Below, piece after piece: positions 37,628 through 47,314 of a DNA stretch of 64,000 nucleotides. Every line of letters begins with the position of its first letter. Position 1 is the stretch's first letter. Source of the DNA: Ralstonia sp. SET104 (GTDB lineage: Bacteria > Pseudomonadota > Gammaproteobacteria > Burkholderiales > Burkholderiaceae); assembly GCF_003851545.1 (NCBI RefSeq), contig NZ_BHVX01000016.1:1-64000 (forward strand), written 5' to 3'. The notes under the pieces are model-generated. The model saw only the letters and a program-made list of their open reading frames with translations, did no database searches and was not told where the DNA came from. The position numbers were made by a program, and so were the translations under genes.

Positions 37628-37660
37628 AGGGCAAGGTACGGCCAAACCGTCTGGGGACGT

Positions 37661-39115
37661 GTGTTGGCGTTCAAGCGAGCTTTGGCGGGTTGTTGCGTTG
37701 TGTCTGTCGCCGCGTTGTTGATGGGCGGCTGCGCCGTCGGGCCGGACTTCAAGACGCCGGCCGCACCCATTGCGCCCAAGTATTCCGCGCAGCCGTTGCC
37801 TGCTGAAACCGTGTCGGCCCCGATGCCGGGTGGCGAAGCACAGCATCTGGCAGATGCGAATGTGCCGGCCGATTGGTGGCACCTGTTCCAGTCGCCCGTG
37901 CTTGATGCGCTGGTGGATGAAGCGCTGCGCGCGAGCCCCACTGTCGTGCAGACCGAGGCGCGTTTGCGTCAGGCGCAGGCGCAAGCCGAAGCGCAGTTCG
38001 GCTATGCGCTGCCCTCGGTGGACGGCAGTGTGTCGGCGGTGCGTCAGCAGATCAATCCGGAGGCGTTCGGCTTCAAAACGCCCAAGCCGGGGCCGTTCAC
38101 GCTGTACTCCGCTTCGCTGTCGGTGTCGTATGCGCTGGATTTGTTTGGCGGCGTGCGCCGGGCGTTGGAGGCATCGCGCGCGCAGGTCGATACGCAGCGC
38201 TATGAACTGGAGGCGGCGCGTCTGTCGCTGGCGGGCAATGTGGTGACGGCGGTGGTGCGCGTCGCTGCGCTCGATGCGCAGATCGCCACAACGCAACGGC
38301 TGGTGGCCGAGCAGCGCAGGCAGCTTGATATCACCGAGCGCCGTTTCGCGTCGGGTGGCATCGCGCAGGTGGATGTGATGTCGCAACGCACGCTGCTCGC
38401 GCAGACTGAAGCCACGCTGCCGCCGCTCAATCAGCAGGCCGCGCAGATGCGGCATCGGTTGTCTGTGCTTCTGGGCCGCGAGCCGGGCGCGGGGCTGCCA
38501 GACTTGCCCGCGCTCGATGCGCTGCACTTGCCTGATCCGCTGCCGGTGTTGCTGCCGTCTACGCTGGCGCAGCGCCGGCCTGACATTCGCGCGGCCGAGG
38601 CCGTGTGGCACGCGGCCAGCGCCAATGTGGGCGTTGCCACGGCCAACCTGTATCCGCGCATCACGTTGTCGGCGGGGCTGGGTTCGGAGGCGACGGGGTT
38701 TCGCAACCTGCTTGGCGCCGGGTCCAGCATCTGGAATCTGGGTGCCTCGCTCACGCAGCCGATCTTTCATGGCGGCACACTGCGCGCCCGCAAGCGCGAG
38801 GCCGAAGCCGCGTACGACGCAGCGGGCGCGGCTTACAAGCAGGCAGTGCTGCAGGGTTTGCAGGAGGTGGCGGACGCGCTGCACGCTGTGCACAACGATG
38901 CGCAAGCGCTGCAGGCGCGCGCACTGGCAACCGATCAGGCCACGCAGACACTGCGCGCCGCCGAAGCCCGCCACGCTGCCGGTGGCATCAGCACGCTCAC
39001 GCTGCTCGATGCGCAGCGCCAGCTCGACCAAGCCACGCTGCAGCAGGTGCAGAGCCGCGCTGATCGTCTGCTCGATTCCGCTGCGTTGATGCAGGCGCTG
39101 GGTGGTGGGTGGTAG
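37661..39115 (+). CDS. Outer-membrane efflux lipoprotein (NodT/OprM family)
   Basis: The GTG at 37661, after CTGGGGAC, gives 484 residues. A lipoprotein signal ends LLMGGC near residue 25, followed by AVGPDFKTP, the standard start of NodT-type channels. Two TolC-type repeats follow (ADWWHLFQSPVLDALVDEAL; then RRPDIRAAEAVWHAASANVGVATANLYP near residue 310). It is the outer-membrane exit duct for the ABC pump encoded just upstream, although a palindromic element separates them. In-frame codons extend upstream to 37343 but that part is the repeat, not protein-like. Confidence 0.9.
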   Translation: MLAFKRALAGCCVVSVAALLMGGCAVGPDFKTPAAPIAPKYSAQPLPAETVSAPMPGGEAQHLADANVPADWWHLFQSPVLDALVDEALRASPTVVQTEARLRQAQAQAEAQFGYALPSVDGSVSAVRQQINPEAFGFKTPKPGPFTLYSASLSVSYALDLFGGVRRALEASRAQVDTQRYELEAARLSLAGNVVTAVVRVAALDAQIATTQRLVAEQRRQLDITERRFASGGIAQVDVMSQRTLLAQTEATLPPLNQQAAQMRHRLSVLLGREPGAGLPDLPALDALHLPDPLPVLLPSTLAQRRPDIRAAEAVWHAASANVGVATANLYPRITLSAGLGSEATGFRNLLGAGSSIWNLGASLTQPIFHGGTLRARKREAEAAYDAAGAAYKQAVLQGLQEVADALHAVHNDAQALQARALATDQATQTLRAAEARHAAGGISTLTLLDAQRQLDQATLQQVQSRADRLLDSAALMQALGGGW

Positions 39116-39510
39116 TAGACGCCCATACCGTTTTGCTAAAAGCGATCAACGCACCGTTGATATTCGGGGTGTTTGAAGGGGCTCGGTATCCCGCGGGCAT
39201 CAGCAAATTCTGATTTATAGTTGCGGCCTTGCTTTGACGAAGCGGCGGTCATTACACTGGCTACCATCGCTTTCGGTGCCATAGAGGAAGTGATCGAGGT
39301 GTGGAAACCTCGTAAGCAACGGGCAAGTGCCGAGCATAGGTGCTTGTCCTCAACCACTATGGCTTGGCTTCGTCTTTCTGGGCGAGCCAGGCTTGAACGG
39401 CTTCGGCCGTGCCGATTGTTGCTTATCGGTTTTCCACCCTGCCTGTGCTCGCCCACCCCCTTCCCCCAAGGGCGTGGCACGGTTCCTTTATCCGATGAAA
39501 GGAAAGCCCG
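39116..39510. other. Long leader-like intergenic region before a small gene
   Basis: These 395 bp hold no recognised gene. A 97-codon plus-strand ORF (39221-39514) and a 114-codon minus-strand ORF overlap here, but neither has a clear ribosome site. The imperfect dyad CAAGTGCC/GGTGCTTG near 39330-39352 suggests RNA structure. A structured leader or small RNA is possible but unproven. Confidence 0.35.
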
Positions 39511-39741
39511 ATGACCCGCTTGTCAGATCCCCAACCCCTTGATCCCCAACGCCTGGAAGCGCATGGCGAACTCTTCGACAAACTCTCGAAGCTGCGCGCG
39601 ATGCTGGGCATGCTGCATTCCAATGGCCTGGAGCACTTCCGAGAACTGGATGCGCCCCGGCAGGCCGAATACCTGTGGACGTGCATGGAATACGCCAACG
39701 AGGCGTATGCCGCGATGCTGGTGTCCGATGGGATGAATTAG
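39511..39741 (+). CDS. Small conserved-looking hypothetical protein
   Basis: The 76-residue protein starts at an ATG preceded by GAAAGGAAAGCCCG. It is acidic and helical, with LRAMLGMLHSNGLEHFREL and YLWTCMEYANEAYAAML. There is no signal peptide or membrane segment. I do not recognise its function; its composition and clear ribosome site suggest a real gene. It faces panE, which converges on it 22 bp away. Confidence 0.6.
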   Translation: MTRLSDPQPLDPQRLEAHGELFDKLSKLRAMLGMLHSNGLEHFRELDAPRQAEYLWTCMEYANEAYAAMLVSDGMN

Positions 39742-39763
39742 CGCAGCTTGCGTCGTTGTCTGC

Positions 39764-40726
39764 TCAGCCAACAGCGGGCCGCAACAACCGCTGCTGATAC
39801 GCCTGCAAGTGCGCATACGCCACGCGCAACAGCGACACCTCCGCGCCCAGCGCCCGCCCGCGCCGCAGCATGTCGCCAACGATCTGGTCGGCCTCCACGC
39901 GGCCGCCGCTCTCCAGGTCGCGCAGCATCGACGCGGTCATCGGCGAGCCCGCCTTGGTGAGGAACTCGAGCCCGCGCGTGCGCGCCTGCTGGCGGATCGG
40001 ATACCCCGACGCGGCCGACACGGCTTCACACGCGGCAAACATTGCCTCATTCAATGCCTTGCCTTCATTGGTGGCGACAATCTCGCCCACCGATGCGCGC
40101 ATCAGGCACGTCATCGAGGCAAGCGAGGTGATGAAGACGAACTTCTCCCACATGTCTTGCATGACGTTCTCGGCCAGCACCGAGTCGAACTGCGCGGTGG
40201 CGAAGACGTTCTTGATGGCTTGCGTGCGTTCACGCGGCGCGTTGGGGGTGCGCTCGCCAAACGTGATGGAGTGCAGCGGGTTCAGGTGCAGCACGGCGCC
40301 ATCCGGTGCGCTGGCCGCGCTGATATGGCACAGCCCGCCCAGCACGCGGGATTCGCCAAAGGCGGCGTCGAGCCGTTCCAGATGCGCCAGCCCATTGAGC
40401 AACGGCAGCACCATCGTGCGCTCGCCCACCACGGGGCGGACCGCGGCGATGGCGTCATCCAGGTCATAGGCCTTGCAGCTCAGCAGGATGAGGTCGGCGT
40501 GGCCGCCTTGGGTCCATCCGGCAGCCTCGTCGGCGGTGATGACCTGGATGGGGAAGCGCACGTCGCCCAACGGGCTGCGGATTTCCAGGCCGTGTTCGCG
40601 CAGCCGTGCCGCGCGCGCGGGGCGCACCAGAAAGGTGACGTCCGCGTCCGCTTGGGTGAGCCGTCCGCCAAAGTAGCCGCCGGTGCCGCCGGCCCCGAGT
40701 ACCAGAATCCGCATTGCTGTCGTCAT
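39764..40726 (-). CDS. panE: 2-dehydropantoate 2-reductase
   Basis: PanE reduces ketopantoate to pantoate in pantothenate (CoA) synthesis. The protein (320 residues from ATG 40726; ATGs at 40741 and 40714 are alternatives) begins with the NADP-binding MRILVLGAGGTGGYFGGRL. It continues with LLSCKAYDLDDAIAAV, the MWEKFVFITSLAS segment holding the catalytic Lys, and the C-terminal SMLRDLESGGRVEADQIVGD with the substrate-binding Ser/Glu. Several PanE-like paralogues act on other ketoacids, so the exact substrate is an inference. Confidence 0.88.
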   Translation of the reverse strand: MTTAMRILVLGAGGTGGYFGGRLTQADADVTFLVRPARAARLREHGLEIRSPLGDVRFPIQVITADEAAGWTQGGHADLILLSCKAYDLDDAIAAVRPVVGERTMVLPLLNGLAHLERLDAAFGESRVLGGLCHISAASAPDGAVLHLNPLHSITFGERTPNAPRERTQAIKNVFATAQFDSVLAENVMQDMWEKFVFITSLASMTCLMRASVGEIVATNEGKALNEAMFAACEAVSAASGYPIRQQARTRGLEFLTKAGSPMTASMLRDLESGGRVEADQIVGDMLRRGRALGAEVSLLRVAYAHLQAYQQRLLRPAVG

Positions 40727-40880
40727 TGGGTTCGTTTCCATCGAGCAGAAGATAGGCAGTCGATTCTAGGCCTGTTCGGCCAGCCCTGCAGACGCTGGCC
40801 CGCGCGCGCTAAAATGCTGATTTTCCTCACGATTTGACGCCCGTTCGGCCATTATTCAGCGCCAGCGGGGTCGATATGCC

Positions 40881-41813
40881 ATGACGTTTTCCAATAACTT
40901 CCACCGCCTCGAAACCCGTCTGCAGTCGCAGGTCGGCCGCGCCATCGGCGACTTCAAGATGATCGAAGACGGCGACACCATCCTCGTGTGCCTGTCCGGC
41001 GGCAAGGATTCATACACGATGCTGTCGGTGCTGATGGCGCTGCAAAAGCGTGCGCCGGTCGACTTCAAGCTGATTGCCATGAACCTCGATCAGAAGCAGC
41101 CCGGTTTTCCGGCCGAGGTGCTGCCCAATTACCTGAAAAAGCTGGGCGTGGAATACGTGATCGTTGAGGCGGACACCTATTCGATCGTCAAGGAGAAGGT
41201 GCCCGAGGGCAAGACCACGTGCTCGCTGTGCTCGCGCCTGCGCCGCGGCGTGATCTATCGCACCGCCAAGGAGCTGGGCGCCAACAAGATCGCGCTGGGG
41301 CATCACCGCGACGACATCGTCAACACGTTCTTTCTGAACATGTTCTTCGGCGGCAAGATGAAGTCGATGCCGCCCAAGCTGGCCACTGACAACGGCGAGC
41401 ACATCGTCATCCGCCCGCTGGCCTATTGCGCCGAGAAGGAAATCGCTTCCTACGCCCGCGCGATGGAGTTCCCCATCATCCCGTGCAACCTGTGCGGCTC
41501 GCAGGAAAACCTGCAGCGCAAGAAGGTCAAGGAGATGCTGCTGGAATGGGAGCGCCAGACGCCGGGCCGCATCGACAACATCTTCGCGTCGTTGCAGAAC
41601 GTGGTGCCGTCGCACCTGGCCGATACCGATTTGTTTGATTTCAACGGTCTGACCACGGGCCTGGCGAAGATCGGCGAAGACGCGCTGTTCGGCCAGACCG
41701 CCTACGACCAGGCGCCGCTGGTGTTTGCCGGCTCGCACGACGACCGCATTGAGTTCGTGCGCTTCGAGCGCAAGCCCGGCGATCAGCCCGCCGACGCGCC
41801 AGCCGTGGGCTAA
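40881..41813 (+). CDS. ttcA: tRNA 2-thiocytidine biosynthesis protein TtcA
   Basis: TtcA makes 2-thiocytidine at position 32 of certain tRNAs using an iron-sulfur cluster and ATP. The 310-residue protein has the PP-loop [10 protein letters not shown] near residue 40. Two CXXC motifs follow: [10 protein letters not shown] near residue 114 and [14 protein letters not shown] near residue 205. [18 protein letters not shown] also matches the family. A TAAAAT box lies about 65 bp upstream at 40810. Confidence 0.95.
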   Translation: MTFSNNFHRLETRLQSQVGRAIGDFKMIEDGDTILVCLSGGKDSYTMLSVLMALQKRAPVDFKLIAMNLDQKQPGFPAEVLPNYLKKLGVEYVIVEADTYSIVKEKVPEGKTTCSLCSRLRRGVIYRTAKELGANKIALGHHRDDIVNTFFLNMFFGGKMKSMPPKLATDNGEHIVIRPLAYCAEKEIASYARAMEFPIIPCNLCGSQENLQRKKVKEMLLEWERQTPGRIDNIFASLQNVVPSHLADTDLFDFNGLTTGLAKIGEDALFGQTAYDQAPLVFAGSHDDRIEFVRFERKPGDQPADAPAVG

Positions 41814-41822
41814 CGCTTAACG

Positions 41823-42761
41823 CTATCTCGCTCTGGCGTCGCGCATCAGGTCACGCACGTCGTCGATCCAGCCTTGCAGCCGCTCACGTGCGTGCTGTTT
41901 CTGGCGCGGCGTGGTCAGGTTGGCGATGGTCACCAGCATGGCCGTGTCGGCCTCGCGGCGCAGGCGTTGCTGGTTGCCGCGCTCGCCGGGCGCGTGCTGC
42001 CACTGGTCGGCATAGGCAGCGAGCCACTGCGCGACGGTCGCTTCATCCGGGTGTTCCTGCTGCACTCGCGCAATCAATGACAGCCAGAGGCGCTGCCGGG
42101 CGAGGCGCTCTTCATACCGGGCGGGGGTGCTGTCCACCATCGGGGTGATGGCCACCCGGATGGCCTCTTCCTGCTCCGCCGAGAAATTGCCGTACATCAG
42201 CCGTGCATCTTTCATGACTTTCTTGATGCGGGCGCGCAGGCGTTCGTCGGGGGTGTCGCCCAGATAGCGGCGGCGGAATTTTGCGTTGCTCTCGTCCAGC
42301 TTGTTCTGCACGTGCATGAGCTGCGCCGGTGTGGTGCTCAGCAGCAGGCGGGCAATGTCGGGCCTGGCCTGGTCGAACGCGGCGCGCCCGAACTGCTGGA
42401 AGGCGTCCTGATACACCCGTATTTGCGGGGCGGTCACGGGCTGCTGCAACTCATCTTGTGCGCGCTGCAGCACGGCCGCCATGCGCGGTAGCTGATCCTG
42501 CCTGTGCCAGGCAAAAAGGCGGCCGATCGCGTCGCGGGTGGGGCCAACCTGGGCGTCCTGCAGGTCGAATTGCCCATCGACCCACCAATACGTGAGCCGT
42601 GCGCCCTGCTGGTAGCCCAATTTCAGGGTGCTGCAGGCCGGCAGCCACGCCAACAAGCTGACCGCCGCCAGTACGACCAGCCAGCGGCCTAGCCGGCCCG
42701 GCAATGGCGTAACTGCAACAATTCCACCGTTTGACCGGTTCAGTTGGGGGGGAGGGCGCAT
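41823..42761 (-). CDS. DUF6279-type lipoprotein
   Basis: The 312-residue protein has a long N-terminus with a hydrophobic signal (WLVVLAAVSLLAW) and lipobox LPAC (Cys43), followed by STLKLGYQQGARLTYWWVDGQFDL. The rest is helical and charged (LDESNAKFRRRYLGDTPDERL, KKVMKDARLMYGNFSAEQE). This matches my memory of the uncharacterised DUF6279 lipoprotein family. The start is weak (no ribosome site); an internal TTG near LPGRLGRW would give a shorter signal. It is divergent from glmU. Confidence 0.78.
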   Translation of the reverse strand: MRPPPQLNRSNGGIVAVTPLPGRLGRWLVVLAAVSLLAWLPACSTLKLGYQQGARLTYWWVDGQFDLQDAQVGPTRDAIGRLFAWHRQDQLPRMAAVLQRAQDELQQPVTAPQIRVYQDAFQQFGRAAFDQARPDIARLLLSTTPAQLMHVQNKLDESNAKFRRRYLGDTPDERLRARIKKVMKDARLMYGNFSAEQEEAIRVAITPMVDSTPARYEERLARQRLWLSLIARVQQEHPDEATVAQWLAAYADQWQHAPGERGNQQRLRREADTAMLVTIANLTTPRQKQHARERLQGWIDDVRDLMRDARAR

Positions 42762-42931
42762 GTTAAAATTTTTTACTGTGTCTTATACGCCGCAAAGCGC
42801 CCCGCAGAAGGGTTGGCAGGCGGTCCGGCCATCCTGAGGGGAGATGGCGGGCGATGGGTTCCGGGCGGCTATCAGCGTGCTTGGCGGTCCCATCGCAGGC
42901 TATCACTTCGAGTCACTCTAGGAACCTCCTT

Positions 42932-44299
42932 GTGAATATCGTCATCCTTGCTGCGGGCATGGGCAAACGCATGCGCTCCGCCCTGCCGAAAGTGTTGCAC
43001 CCCCTGGCCGGCAAACCGCTGCTGGCGCACGTCATTGAAACTGCGCGGTCCATGTCGCCGACGCGGCTGGTGGTGGTGGTGGGCCACGGCGGCGACCGGG
43101 TGCGCGAGATGGTTGGCGCGCCAGACGTCGTCTTCGCCACGCAAGACAAGCAGCTTGGCACCGGCCACGCCGTCATGCAGGCTGTGGACCAGCTCGACGA
43201 AAGCGTGCCCACCCTTGTGCTCTACGGTGATGTGCCGCTCACCCGTGCCGAAACGCTGGACGCACTGGTGGGTGCCGCCGGCCGCGACCACCTGGGCGTG
43301 CTGACCGTGCACCTGTGCGACCCAACCGGCTATGGCCGCATCGTGCGCGATGCCGCGGGCCGCATCACCCGCATCGTCGAGCAGAAAGATGCCAACGAAA
43401 CGCAGCTTGTCATTCACGAGGTCAACACCGGCATCCTGGTTTGCCCGACAGCCAAGCTCAAGAATTGGCTCGCCACGCTGTCCAACGACAACGCGCAGGG
43501 CGAGTACTACCTGACCGACGTGATTGAACGCGCCGCCGCCGAAGGTGTGCCCATCACGTCTGCGCACCCGCTGGCCGAGTGGGAAACGCTGGGCGTGAAC
43601 AGCAAGGTGCAACTGGCCGAGCTGGAGCGCATTCACCAGCGCAACCTCGCGCAGCAACTGCTGGAAGACGGCGTCACGCTGATCGACCCGGCGCGCATCG
43701 ACGTGCGCGGCAAGCTCACGTGCGGCCGCGACGTGGTGATCGACGTCAACTGCATCTTCGAAGGCAGCGTCACGCTGGCCGACGGCGTGCGCATCGGTGC
43801 GAATGCGGTGATCCGCGATGCGGCCATCGAAGCCGGTGCCGAGATCCTGCCGTTCTGCCATATCGAACAAGCCAAGGTGGGTGCCGACTCGCGCATCGGC
43901 CCGTACGCGCGCTTGCGCCCGGGCACCGAACTGGCTGAAGACGTGCACATCGGCAACTTTGTCGAGGTGAAGAACAGCCAGATCGCGGCCCACAGCAAGG
44001 CCAATCACCTGGCCTATGTGGGCGATGCCACGGTCGGCTCGCGCGTGAACATCGGCGCGGGCACCATCACCTGCAACTACGATGGCGCGAACAAGTTCCG
44101 CACCATCATCGAAGACGACGCCTTCATCGGCTCTGATACGCAGCTCGTGGCGCCAGTGCGCGTGGGCAAGGGCGCGACGCTGGGCGCCGGCACCACCCTG
44201 ACCAAGGACGCGCCGGAGGGCATGCTGACGGTTTCGCGCGCGCGTCAGACCACCATTCAAAATTGGCAGCGCCCGGTCAAGCAGAAGAAGGAAGGCTGA
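42932..44299 (+). CDS. glmU: Bifunctional UDP-GlcNAc pyrophosphorylase / GlcN-1-P acetyltransferase
   Basis: GlmU acetylates glucosamine-1-P and couples it to UTP, giving UDP-GlcNAc for peptidoglycan and LPS. The GTG at 42932 gives 455 residues starting [21 protein letters not shown], the family opening; the ORF from 42854 adds sequence without resemblance. The N-terminal uridylyltransferase domain (about 1-228) has LYGDVPLT and [11 protein letters not shown]. The C-terminal left-handed beta-helix of hexapeptide repeats (about 250-440) includes [23 protein letters not shown] and [15 protein letters not shown]. It is followed by glmS, which makes its precursor. Confidence 0.97.
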   Translation: MNIVILAAGMGKRMRSALPKVLHPLAGKPLLAHVIETARSMSPTRLVVVVGHGGDRVREMVGAPDVVFATQDKQLGTGHAVMQAVDQLDESVPTLVLYGDVPLTRAETLDALVGAAGRDHLGVLTVHLCDPTGYGRIVRDAAGRITRIVEQKDANETQLVIHEVNTGILVCPTAKLKNWLATLSNDNAQGEYYLTDVIERAAAEGVPITSAHPLAEWETLGVNSKVQLAELERIHQRNLAQQLLEDGVTLIDPARIDVRGKLTCGRDVVIDVNCIFEGSVTLADGVRIGANAVIRDAAIEAGAEILPFCHIEQAKVGADSRIGPYARLRPGTELAEDVHIGNFVEVKNSQIAAHSKANHLAYVGDATVGSRVNIGAGTITCNYDGANKFRTIIEDDAFIGSDTQLVAPVRVGKGATLGAGTTLTKDAPEGMLTVSRARQTTIQNWQRPVKQKKEG

Positions 44300-44414
44300 C
44301 AGGCTTTCTCCTGCGCCAAACAGCGGATGCCGCTTCGGCACACGAGCATCGATACTGAATTACCGAGTGCGGCGCACATTGACAGTGCCGCCCACCCCAA
44401 CTGGAGAAATCAAC

Positions 44415-46253
44415 ATGTGCGGTATCGTTGGCGCGGTTTCCACGCGCAATATCGTTCCCGTCCTGATCGAAGGCCTGCGCCGCCTGGAATACCGCGGCTA
44501 TGACTCGTGCGGCGTGGCCGTGCAGCGCGATGGCCAGCTTGAGCGCGCGCGCACCGTGTCGCGCGTGGCGGATTTGGATACCCAGGCACAGACGAGCCAC
44601 CTGGACGGCGCTATCGGCATTGCCCACACACGCTGGGCCACGCACGGCCGGCCGGACACGGTGAATGCCCACCCGCACTTCTCGGGCGACACCATCGCCC
44701 TGGTGCACAACGGCATCATCGAAAACTACGAAGCGCTGCGCGAAGAGCTCAAGGCCGTCGGCTACGGCTTTGAATCGCAGACCGACACCGAAGTCGTCGC
44801 ACACCTGATCCACCAGGCCTACACGTATCCGAGCAGCGCCACGCGCGGCGACCTGTTTGCCTCAGTGCGTGCGTCCGTCAAGCGCCTGCACGGCGCCTAC
44901 GCGATTGCCGTGTTCGCGCGCGACAACCCCGACGTGGTGGTCGGCGCGCGCGCAGGCTCCCCGCTGGTGGTGGCGATTGGCGAGAACGAATCGTTCCTCG
45001 CCTCCGATGCGCTGGCCGTGGCCGGCACCGCCAGCCGCATGGCCTATCTGGAAGAAGGCGACGTGGTGGAACTCACCCGCGACGGCTTCACCGTGGCTGA
45101 CGCACACGACAAGATCGTCGAGCGTGAAGTGAAGGAAGTCGGCACCTACGCCGCCGCCGTGGAACTTGGGCCGTTCCGCCACTTCATGCAGAGGGAAATC
45201 TTCGAACAGCCGCGCGCGCTGGGCGACACGCTCGAAGGCGTGCAGGGTTTCGGCCCCGACCTGTTCGGCCCCGAAGCGGCCCAGGTGCTGCCCAAGGTGG
45301 ACAGCGTGCTGATCCTGGCCTGCGGCACGAGCTATTACTCGGGCTGTACGGCCAAGTACTGGCTGGAGTCGGTCGCCAAGATCCCGACCCAGGTGGAGGT
45401 GGCCAGCGAATACCGCTACCGCGAGACGGTGCCCAATCCGAACGCGCTGGTCGTCGTGATCTCTCAATCGGGCGAAACCGCTGACACGCTGGCCGCGCTG
45501 CGCCACGCGCGCGAACTGGGCCACACGCATACGCTGGCCATCTGCAACGTGGCGACCAGCGCCATGGTGCGTGAGACGCAGCTCAAGTTCCTCACGCGTG
45601 CCGGTACCGAGATCGGTGTGGCCTCCACCAAGGCGTTCACGACGCAGTTGGCGGCGCTGTACATGCTGGCGCTGACGTTTGCCAAGCTGCGCGGCCATCT
45701 GAACGCCGATCAGGAAGAAGACGCGCTGCGCCACTTGCGCCACCTGCCCTCTGCGCTGAACGCCGTGCTGGCGCTGGAGCCGCAGATCATCGCGTGGTCG
45801 GAAGAGTTCGCTCGCCGCGAGAACGCGCTGTTCCTGGGCCGTGGTCTGCACTACCCCATCGCCCTGGAGGGCGCGCTCAAGCTCAAGGAAATCTCGTACA
45901 TCCATGCCGAGGCCTACCCGGCCGGCGAGCTCAAGCACGGCCCGCTGGCGTTGGTGACAGACGAGATGCCGGTCGTGACGGTGGCCCCGAACGACGCGCT
46001 GCTCGAAAAGCTCAAGTCCAACATCCAGGAAGTGCGCGCGCGCGGTGGCAAGCTGTACGTGTTTGCCGATGCCGATACGCACATCCAGTCGAGCGACGGC
46101 ATTCAGGTGATCCGCATGCCCGAGCACTACGGGCAGCTTTCGCCGATCCTGCACGTGGTGCCGCTGCAGTTGCTGGCGTATCACACCGCCCTGGCGCGCG
46201 GCACGGACGTAGATAAGCCGCGCAACCTGGCTAAATCCGTGACGGTGGAATAA
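44415..46253 (+). CDS. glmS: Glucosamine-fructose-6-phosphate aminotransferase
   Basis: GlmS makes glucosamine-6-phosphate from fructose-6-phosphate and glutamine. The ATG at 44415, after CTGGAGAAATCAAC, gives 612 residues starting [12 protein letters not shown]; Cys2 becomes the N-terminal nucleophile. The glutaminase domain has [14 protein letters not shown] and [13 protein letters not shown]. Two SIS domains follow ([17 protein letters not shown] near residue 298, [24 protein letters not shown]-type [15 protein letters not shown]). The C-terminus is AKSVTVE, as in most GlmS. No glmS ribozyme is expected outside Firmicutes. Confidence 0.98.
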   Translation: MCGIVGAVSTRNIVPVLIEGLRRLEYRGYDSCGVAVQRDGQLERARTVSRVADLDTQAQTSHLDGAIGIAHTRWATHGRPDTVNAHPHFSGDTIALVHNGIIENYEALREELKAVGYGFESQTDTEVVAHLIHQAYTYPSSATRGDLFASVRASVKRLHGAYAIAVFARDNPDVVVGARAGSPLVVAIGENESFLASDALAVAGTASRMAYLEEGDVVELTRDGFTVADAHDKIVEREVKEVGTYAAAVELGPFRHFMQREIFEQPRALGDTLEGVQGFGPDLFGPEAAQVLPKVDSVLILACGTSYYSGCTAKYWLESVAKIPTQVEVASEYRYRETVPNPNALVVVISQSGETADTLAALRHARELGHTHTLAICNVATSAMVRETQLKFLTRAGTEIGVASTKAFTTQLAALYMLALTFAKLRGHLNADQEEDALRHLRHLPSALNAVLALEPQIIAWSEEFARRENALFLGRGLHYPIALEGALKLKEISYIHAEAYPAGELKHGPLALVTDEMPVVTVAPNDALLEKLKSNIQEVRARGGKLYVFADADTHIQSSDGIQVIRMPEHYGQLSPILHVVPLQLLAYHTALARGTDVDKPRNLAKSVTVE

Positions 46254-46273
46254 GCGCAGCACTGCTTGTTATG

Positions 46274-46303
46274 AAAAAGCCGCTGTTGACAGCGGCTTTT
46301 TTG
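46274..46303 (+). terminator. Terminator after glmS
   Basis: AAAAAGCCGCTGT tg ACAGCGGCTTTTTT is a 13-bp perfect stem with a T-run, 20 bp after the glmS stop. Confidence 0.93.
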
Positions 46304-46510
46304 TGTCTGGCGATGGCACAAGCTGTCTTGCCCGGCATTTCGCATGGCACGTCAATCGCGCGCAGGTAGCCGCTTAACCTGTGCAGGTTTCGCGGGGTCA
46401 TTACATCTCGGGGGGATCTGATTCACGCGGGGTTGGCTTGGATCAAAGAACCGGCGGCCGTACCGGCGGCATAGTCGGCGCCGTGTCCACGGTGTCCGTA
46501 AGGAGCCCCC

Positions 46511-47275
46511 ATGAATGCCCCCGACAATGTCCCCGGTGTCACCCGGCATAGCCTGCTTGAGGACGTGCTCGCCATCGTTACCGGTACGCTTTTCGTGTCG
46601 CTCGGCATCACGCTGTTCAAGCAGGGCGGTTTGCTGTCAGGCGGGACGGCCGGCTTGGCCTTTCTGATCCACTACGCCACATCGCTGCCCTTTGGTGTGG
46701 TGTTCTTCACCATCAATCTGCCGTTCTATTACCTGGCTGTGCGGCACATGGGATGGCGCTTCACGCTCAAGACGTTCTGTGCGGTGGCGCTGGTGTCGTG
46801 GCTGAGCGAGGTGCACGCGTATTTCGTACAGCTGGGGTCGCTCAATCCGCTGTATGCGGGCGTCATTGGAGGCACGTTGATGGGCGTGGGCTTCATCGTC
46901 CTATTTCGGCACCAGGCCAGCCTGGGCGGTGTCAACATCGTCGCGCTGTATCTGCAGGACAAGTGCGGCATTCGCGCTGGCAAGCTGCAGATGGCGGTGG
47001 ATGTGGGCATCGTGCTGGCCTCGCTGGTCGTGATCAGCCCGATGGCGCTGGCGGCCTCGCTGGTGGGGGCTGTGGCGCTCAACCTCAGCATTGCGTTGAA
47101 CCATCGGCCTGGTCGCTACCTGGCCACGCAGACTTCTTGTACAGGCGCTGCCGATACAGTGCGCCATGCGCAATCCGACCTCGACGTTCGCACGCGCGAG
47201 GCCGAACTTCGGACCTGCGGCATGGCCGCCGTATTGCCCCCTGACGCGGAGGAGGCCGAATCCAGCGAGAGTTGA
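46511..47275 (+). CDS. YitT-family membrane protein
   Basis: The 254-residue protein starts at ATG after AAGGAGCCCCC and has five to six hydrophobic helices between residues 18 and 195. Segments include LFVSLGITLFKQGGLLSGGTAGLAF, GGTLMGVGFIVLFRHQASLGGVN and DVGIVLASLVVISP, which are characteristic of the YitT/DUF161 family. Its function is unknown. The last ~55 residues are hydrophilic and may be dispensable. It converges on the fap-like operon with 39 bp between stops. Confidence 0.87.
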   Translation: MNAPDNVPGVTRHSLLEDVLAIVTGTLFVSLGITLFKQGGLLSGGTAGLAFLIHYATSLPFGVVFFTINLPFYYLAVRHMGWRFTLKTFCAVALVSWLSEVHAYFVQLGSLNPLYAGVIGGTLMGVGFIVLFRHQASLGGVNIVALYLQDKCGIRAGKLQMAVDVGIVLASLVVISPMALAASLVGAVALNLSIALNHRPGRYLATQTSCTGAADTVRHAQSDLDVRTREAELRTCGMAAVLPPDAEEAESSES

Positions 47276-47314
47276 ACGCCGGGTAGTTGTCCTGCGGCTG
47301 CACCGGCGCTCGGG

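Noticed and set aside
37604-39031. A 475-codon minus-strand frame over the outer-membrane channel gene
   Set aside because: Arg/Gln-rich low-complexity product opposite a clear NodT-type lipoprotein gene; shadow frame.
44300-44414. glmS ribozyme ahead of glmS
   Set aside because: Known only from Gram-positive lineages and the 115-bp gap is too short and lacks its features.
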